DNA from: Verrucomicrobiota bacterium
GTDB lineage: Bacteria; Verrucomicrobiota; Verrucomicrobiia; Verrucomicrobiales; Akkermansiaceae
NCBI GenBank assembly: GCA_026397725.1
Contig: JAPLUI010000321.1
Coordinates: forward strand, 27,763-91,762
DNA: 64,000 nucleotides
Direction of reading: 5' to 3'
This document shows positions 60,627 through 64,000 of the stretch, piece by piece. Both the position numbers and the translations under genes were made by a program. The notes beneath the pieces were generated by a model, which was given only the letters and a program-made list of their open reading frames with translations, made no database searches and was not told the DNA's origin. Positions within the stretch are counted from its first letter, which is position 1, and every line of letters starts with the position of its first letter.

Positions 60627-62240
60627 CTAGCGGCGGGTCCGCGTGGGAAAGCCCAGTGCCACCCCGGCCGTCACCAGTGTGCCGGCCATGATCCGCCAGG
60701 GGAACTCGATGATGGGGAACCACTCCGGATTTTGATAGAGGGCGTGTCCGGTGCAGATCTGCGCCAGGTCATTGGGCAGATTGCTCAACAGGGCCACGGC
60801 CACGATTCCGGCAACCATGGCGATGGGATTGCCGATCTCGCTGCCACGGTGTTTGGTGAACAGCCCGACCATGAAGATCCCTAGCAGCGAACCATAGGTA
60901 TAGCCAAAGCTGCCCAGAATGATGCCGATGATGCTGAGGTCGGGGTAGTGCGCCTTGACGAAGGCCGTGGCCAACCCAACCAAGATCAGCACCAGCGTGA
61001 AGCCCACGGTGCTGAGCCTGATGATGCGCACCCGCTGCCGGTCATCATCCGGCGTGCCAAACCAACGGAAGTGGAAATCCCGCGAGTAACTCGTCGCCAG
61101 CGAGTTCATCGCCGTGCCGAGCGAACCCATGGTGGTCGCCAGCACCCCGGCCACCACCAAGCCGCGCAGCCCGCCCGGCATCACATCCACCACGAAGTAC
61201 GGGAAAATCCGCGAGCTGTCCGGTTTGCCATCAGCCAGCGGCAACTGCGGGTCATGCACCACTTGGCCATAGTAAACCGCCAGCAGGATGCCGATGGTCA
61301 GCACGGCGAAGGTCACGGGAATGTCCGCCACTCCGGAAAGGATGGTGGCCACCGCACTCTGGCGTTTGTTCTTGGCCGTCAACATCCGCTGCACCATGTC
61401 CTGATCCGTCCCGTGCGTGGCCAGCGTGACAAACAGCGAACCGAACAACGCCGCCCACACCGTGTACTCCGTTCCTAACACACTCTTGAGTTTCCCCCAG
61501 GCCGTGGTGGCGGGCAGGTCCCCCTCCCATTGCCAGAGCCGCAGGTCGCCCGGTGCTGTTAGGTTGGCCTTGGCGCCTTCCCAACCGCCGGGGATGTGCC
61601 CCAGCAAATACCAGACCGAAAAGCCCAGCGCGGCGAACAGCACGGCAATCTGCAACACGTCCGTCCAGATCACCGCCTTGATCCCGCCGATGGCGGTGTA
61701 GGCGGCCGTCAGCAGGCTGATGAGCACCAAGGCCGCACCGGTGAACCAGAATTGCTCCCAGTTTCCCATCGGTTGATCGCGGTGCGTTTGATTCCAGATC
61801 ACCACCAACAGCAAGGTCGGCACCCACAAGCGGGTGCCGCTGGCCAGCGAGCGCGTGAGCAGGAAGATCGCACTGGCCAGGCGGCGGGTGTGCGGGCCGA
61901 AGCGCAGTTCGAGGAACTCATAAATGCTCACCACGTTGTGCTTGTAGTACGCCGGAATGAACACCGCGCTCACCACCAAACGGGCCAGCAGATAGCCGAC
62001 CATGAGTTGGGCATAAGTGTAATTCCGCAGCCGGAACCCTTCGCCCGGCGTGCCGAAAAACGTGCCGGCACTGATCTCGGAAGCAAGGATCGAGGCCAGC
62101 ACCGCCCACCACGGAATCGAGCGCCCGCCCAGCGCGAAATCCGCCACACTGCGATTGCGCCGGCTGCAATACACCCCGATGCAGACGATCACCGCAAAGT
62201 ACGCCCCAATGATCGCCAGGTCCAATCCGTATGCCAACAT
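60627..62240 (-). CDS. Sodium:solute symporter (SSS family)
   Basis: 537 aa from ATG 62240; upstream ATG at 62267 would add nine residues. About 13 membrane segments. VADFALGGRSIPWWAVLASI, SAGTFFGTPGEGFRLRNYTY and AYTAIGGIKAVIWTDVLQIA are typical of SGLT/PutP-like symporters, and TLATHGTDQDMVQRML is a family block. It imports a sugar, amino acid or organic acid with Na+. Its end faces the GH116 gene, so a glycoside product is a plausible substrate. Confidence 0.88.
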   Translation of the reverse strand: MLAYGLDLAIIGAYFAVIVCIGVYCSRRNRSVADFALGGRSIPWWAVLASILASEISAGTFFGTPGEGFRLRNYTYAQLMVGYLLARLVVSAVFIPAYYKHNVVSIYEFLELRFGPHTRRLASAIFLLTRSLASGTRLWVPTLLLVVIWNQTHRDQPMGNWEQFWFTGAALVLISLLTAAYTAIGGIKAVIWTDVLQIAVLFAALGFSVWYLLGHIPGGWEGAKANLTAPGDLRLWQWEGDLPATTAWGKLKSVLGTEYTVWAALFGSLFVTLATHGTDQDMVQRMLTAKNKRQSAVATILSGVADIPVTFAVLTIGILLAVYYGQVVHDPQLPLADGKPDSSRIFPYFVVDVMPGGLRGLVVAGVLATTMGSLGTAMNSLATSYSRDFHFRWFGTPDDDRQRVRIIRLSTVGFTLVLILVGLATAFVKAHYPDLSIIGIILGSFGYTYGSLLGIFMVGLFTKHRGSEIGNPIAMVAGIVAVALLSNLPNDLAQICTGHALYQNPEWFPIIEFPWRIMAGTLVTAGVALGFPTRTRR

Positions 62241-62338
62241 GCGCCGCAACCTAGCGCCCACACCCGCCATGCCAAGCTCCAAAATTTCCCGCATCTAACG
62301 TATCGCGCGGCGCCGCCATTGTTGCTTTACTCGTCCGC

Positions 62339-63223
62339 GTGTCCGCCACCACTCTGCATGCCTGCATTCTCGCCGCGCGTCCCAAGACGCTGCCCGCCGC
62401 CATCGTGCCGGTCTGGGTGGGTTGCGTCCTGGCCTGGAAACTCACCGGCCACTTCGACCCCGGCCTCGCCGCCGCCACCCTTGGCGGCGCCATCGCCATC
62501 CAGCTCGCCACCAACTTCTTCAACGATGCCATCGATTCACGAAAAGGGGCCGACACCGCCGGCCGCCTCGGTCCCACCCGGGTCACCGCCGCCGGCCTGC
62601 TGTCGTCGCACGCCGTGCTCGCCTGGGCCTGCGGGTTTCTGCTGCTGGCCTGCGGGTGTGGCGTCGTGCTCTATCATGCGCGCGGCTGGCCGATCCTTGC
62701 CATTGGGGTGCCCTCGTTGTTTCTCGCCTACGGCTACACCGGCGGGCCCTTTCCGCTCGCCTATCGCGGCCTGGGTGAGTTGTTCGTCATCCTCTTTTTC
62801 GGGCTCATCGCCGTGACCGGCACCGTCTTCATCCAGAGCGGCGACTGGCCGGCCGCGGCATGGTTGTTAGGCATGCAAATCGGACTGCTCTCCGCCGTGC
62901 TCATTTCCATCAACAACCTCCGCGACCGCGCGGAAGACGCCACCACCGGCAAACGCACGCTCGCCGTACGCTGCGGTCACCACGTGGCGGTGGCAGTGAT
63001 TGCCCTGGAACTGACACTCGCCGCCGCCGCCGGCCTCGCCTGGGGCCGTTGCGGACATCTGCCCTTCGCGGCGGCCAGCCTGCCGGTCATCATGTTGGGA
63101 TGGCGGCTGGTCCGCGGCGTGGCGACCCAGCCGCCCGGTCCCGCCTTCAACCGCCTGCTGGCCCTCGGCGGCGTCCTGCTGTTGTTGTTTGCCGCGGTCT
63201 TCCAGGTGGCGGCCCTGCGCTAG
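62339..63223 (+). CDS. menA: 1,4-dihydroxy-2-naphthoate polyprenyltransferase
   Basis: 294 aa from a GTG at 62339, divergent from the symporter by 98 bases. UbiA-family motifs: NFFNDAIDSRKGADTAGR (first Asp-rich motif, NDxxD) and SINNLRDRAEDATTGKRTLA (second). Eight to nine membrane segments. It prenylates DHNA to demethylmenaquinone in the membrane, showing that the organism uses menaquinone. Other men genes are not in the window. Confidence 0.9.
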   Translation: MSATTLHACILAARPKTLPAAIVPVWVGCVLAWKLTGHFDPGLAAATLGGAIAIQLATNFFNDAIDSRKGADTAGRLGPTRVTAAGLLSSHAVLAWACGFLLLACGCGVVLYHARGWPILAIGVPSLFLAYGYTGGPFPLAYRGLGELFVILFFGLIAVTGTVFIQSGDWPAAAWLLGMQIGLLSAVLISINNLRDRAEDATTGKRTLAVRCGHHVAVAVIALELTLAAAAGLAWGRCGHLPFAAASLPVIMLGWRLVRGVATQPPGPAFNRLLALGGVLLLLFAAVFQVAALR

Positions 63224-63377
63224 AACCCTTGAAGACGTGAATTCACAGTTCCCGATCCCGGCGGAAAATGAGTTGGCACTTTCTGGCGTTGCAGACGAAT
63301 TCGTGAATCATCCGCGCATGGGTTTGCGGGTGGCAGCAGTGCCGATGCGGTGTCATGTCTAGCGCGTACTTGATCAT

Positions 63378-63405
63378 TGAATGTTGGAAGTCGAATGTTG
63401 AAATC
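63378..63405. repeat. GAATGTTG direct repeat
   Basis: GAATGTTGGAAG and GAATGTTGAAAT stand in tandem, separated by TC. This phrase is familiar from intergenic repeats in Verrucomicrobiota; the following 100 bases show no gene. Not verified. Confidence 0.4.
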
Positions 63406-63559
63406 CTCGGCGTGCCTCATGGGAACCCCGCAGCTCTAACGGTTTAGCCACAGCGGAGTGGCGGGCTGCGCCCTTCCCACCGCACTCCAGACTTTGGCTC
63501 GCGGCTGGGCAGGTGAAGGTATGACATCTTGAGAGATTTGCTGCAAACGGCAGATCCAA

Positions 63560-63838
63560 CCGGTCCGAGTGATAATATCTCCAGTCCAAGCCATCCGGCA
63601 CCCGCACCGAGCAAGATGAGCAACACCAATGCGACCATTATCCTGCGGCGGCGACGACGAGCTGTCCGGACAGCGGAGGCTGAAGCTTCAGCCTCGGCCC
63701 GAGCGGCCTCGGCACGGGCGAGATGCTCCTGTCGGTCAATCTCCGTTCGGCGCTGGTCGAGGTGGCAGAGTCGCTCCGCGAGGTCTGCGGCGTTGGGCAG
63801 GCGGCGAGCCCAATCCTGTTCAATGAAGCGCAAAGGAC
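63560..63838 (-). pseudogene. Fragment with charged coiled coil and TM segment
   Basis: The minus strand encodes WARRLPNAADLAERLCHLDQ, an Ala/Arg/Glu-rich helix (ARAEAARAEAEASASAVRTA), RRRRRR, and a membrane segment IMVALVLLILLGAGAGWLGL. This order resembles the juxtamembrane end of a Hanks-type Ser/Thr kinase. No start, kinase domain or extracellular part is seen, and a group II intron end lies immediately upstream. Probably a broken gene; family not certain. Confidence 0.45.
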
Positions 63839-63859
63839 AGATAACTATGACCACCGATG

Positions 63860-64000
63860 ACAGTAGAGTAGAGAGCAGCGGGCGGCTTGCGCCAATCCCG
63901 CTGCTCCCCCTCGTCAAACCGGACGTGCAGATTTCCCGCATCCGGCTTTCTTGCAAGCATTTCGTCATAGGCGTTGAAGTCCAATGCTTTCTGATTTAGC
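63860..64000 (-). mobile_element. 3' end of a group II intron (domains V and VI)
   Basis: On the minus strand 63916-63948 reads AAGCCGGAUGCGGGAAAUCU then GCACGUCCGGUUU. It folds as domain V: AGC triad, GAAA tetraloop and a bulge, closely matching the known 34-base domain V pattern. A second hairpin follows (63873-63906, ten-bp stem GAGCAGCGGG/CCCGCTGCTC) as domain VI, then CTCTACTCTACT, close to an expected 3' boundary. The intron body and any reverse transcriptase lie beyond the right window edge. The exact splice site is not determined. Confidence 0.72.

Noticed and set aside
1..64000. Recurrent word GTTAG/CTAAC around rare Leu, Arg and Asn codons
   Set aside because: Frequent to the eye, but my rough count (about 60) is not above what base composition would give; a Markov-model count would be needed.
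1..64000. tRNA or rRNA genes
   Set aside because: No T-loop/CCA-like or rRNA segments noticed on either strand; the only structured RNA found is the group II intron end.

Overview
The window looks like a chromosomal segment of a Gram-negative, GC-rich bacterium, most likely a Verrucomicrobiota member. An outer membrane is implied by lpxD beside a Skp/OmpH chaperone, lipoprotein-type signals and an AmiC-type amidase. Menaquinone (menA), a GH116 glycosidase, a secreted phosphoesterase with a Ca-binding DxDxDG tail, UroD-like methyltransferase homologues and many intergenic repeats fit that phylum. The assignment is inference; no rRNA or tRNA gene was seen.

Layout. 1-1151: 5' part of gltB (minus strand). 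1.6-5.8 kb: a mosaic of small or broken genes (nucleotidyltransferase pair, PLD/helicase fragment, TrmO tail, secreted protein, headless and tailless adenine methyltransferase). 5.8-14.5 kb: Ski2-like helicase, FucP-like sugar symporter with a Cys-rich loop, two UroD-family proteins, secreted metallophosphoesterase. 15.0-35.2 kb: one minus-strand BREX phage-defence operon in the order brxE-like, brxA, brxB, brxC, HTH protein, Fic/Doc protein, pglX, small RNase H-fold-like protein, DUF4062/AlbA ATPase-like protein, pglZ, brxL. 35.4-37.7 kb: feoA-feoB-Cys-rich peptide. 37.8-43.2 kb: ABC exporter, HAD phosphatase and a ccoG cluster. 43.3-46.0 kb: leuCD with an inserted Uma2 gene. 46.1-54.2 kb: envelope and housekeeping genes (small lipoproteins, skp, lpxD, efp, LysM protein, amidase, folP, acylphosphatase). 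54.5-63.2 kb: topB, GH116, SSS symporter, menA. The last 0.8 kb holds repeats, a coiled-coil/TM gene fragment and the 3' end (domains V and VI) of a group II intron running in from the right edge.

The most unusual feature is pglX. Its 1958-codon frame contains a complete REP-associated tyrosine transposase (RAYT) with HUH and Tyr motifs, bounded by REP hairpins, between methyltransferase motif I and the NPPF motif, without breaking the frame. A second REP cluster is also carried in frame near the C-terminus. Other genes here (the Ski2-like helicase and the DUF4062 protein) have likewise absorbed repeat DNA as coding sequence. The Fic/HTH pair and the small RNase H-fold-like protein inside the BREX operon are candidate undescribed accessory components.
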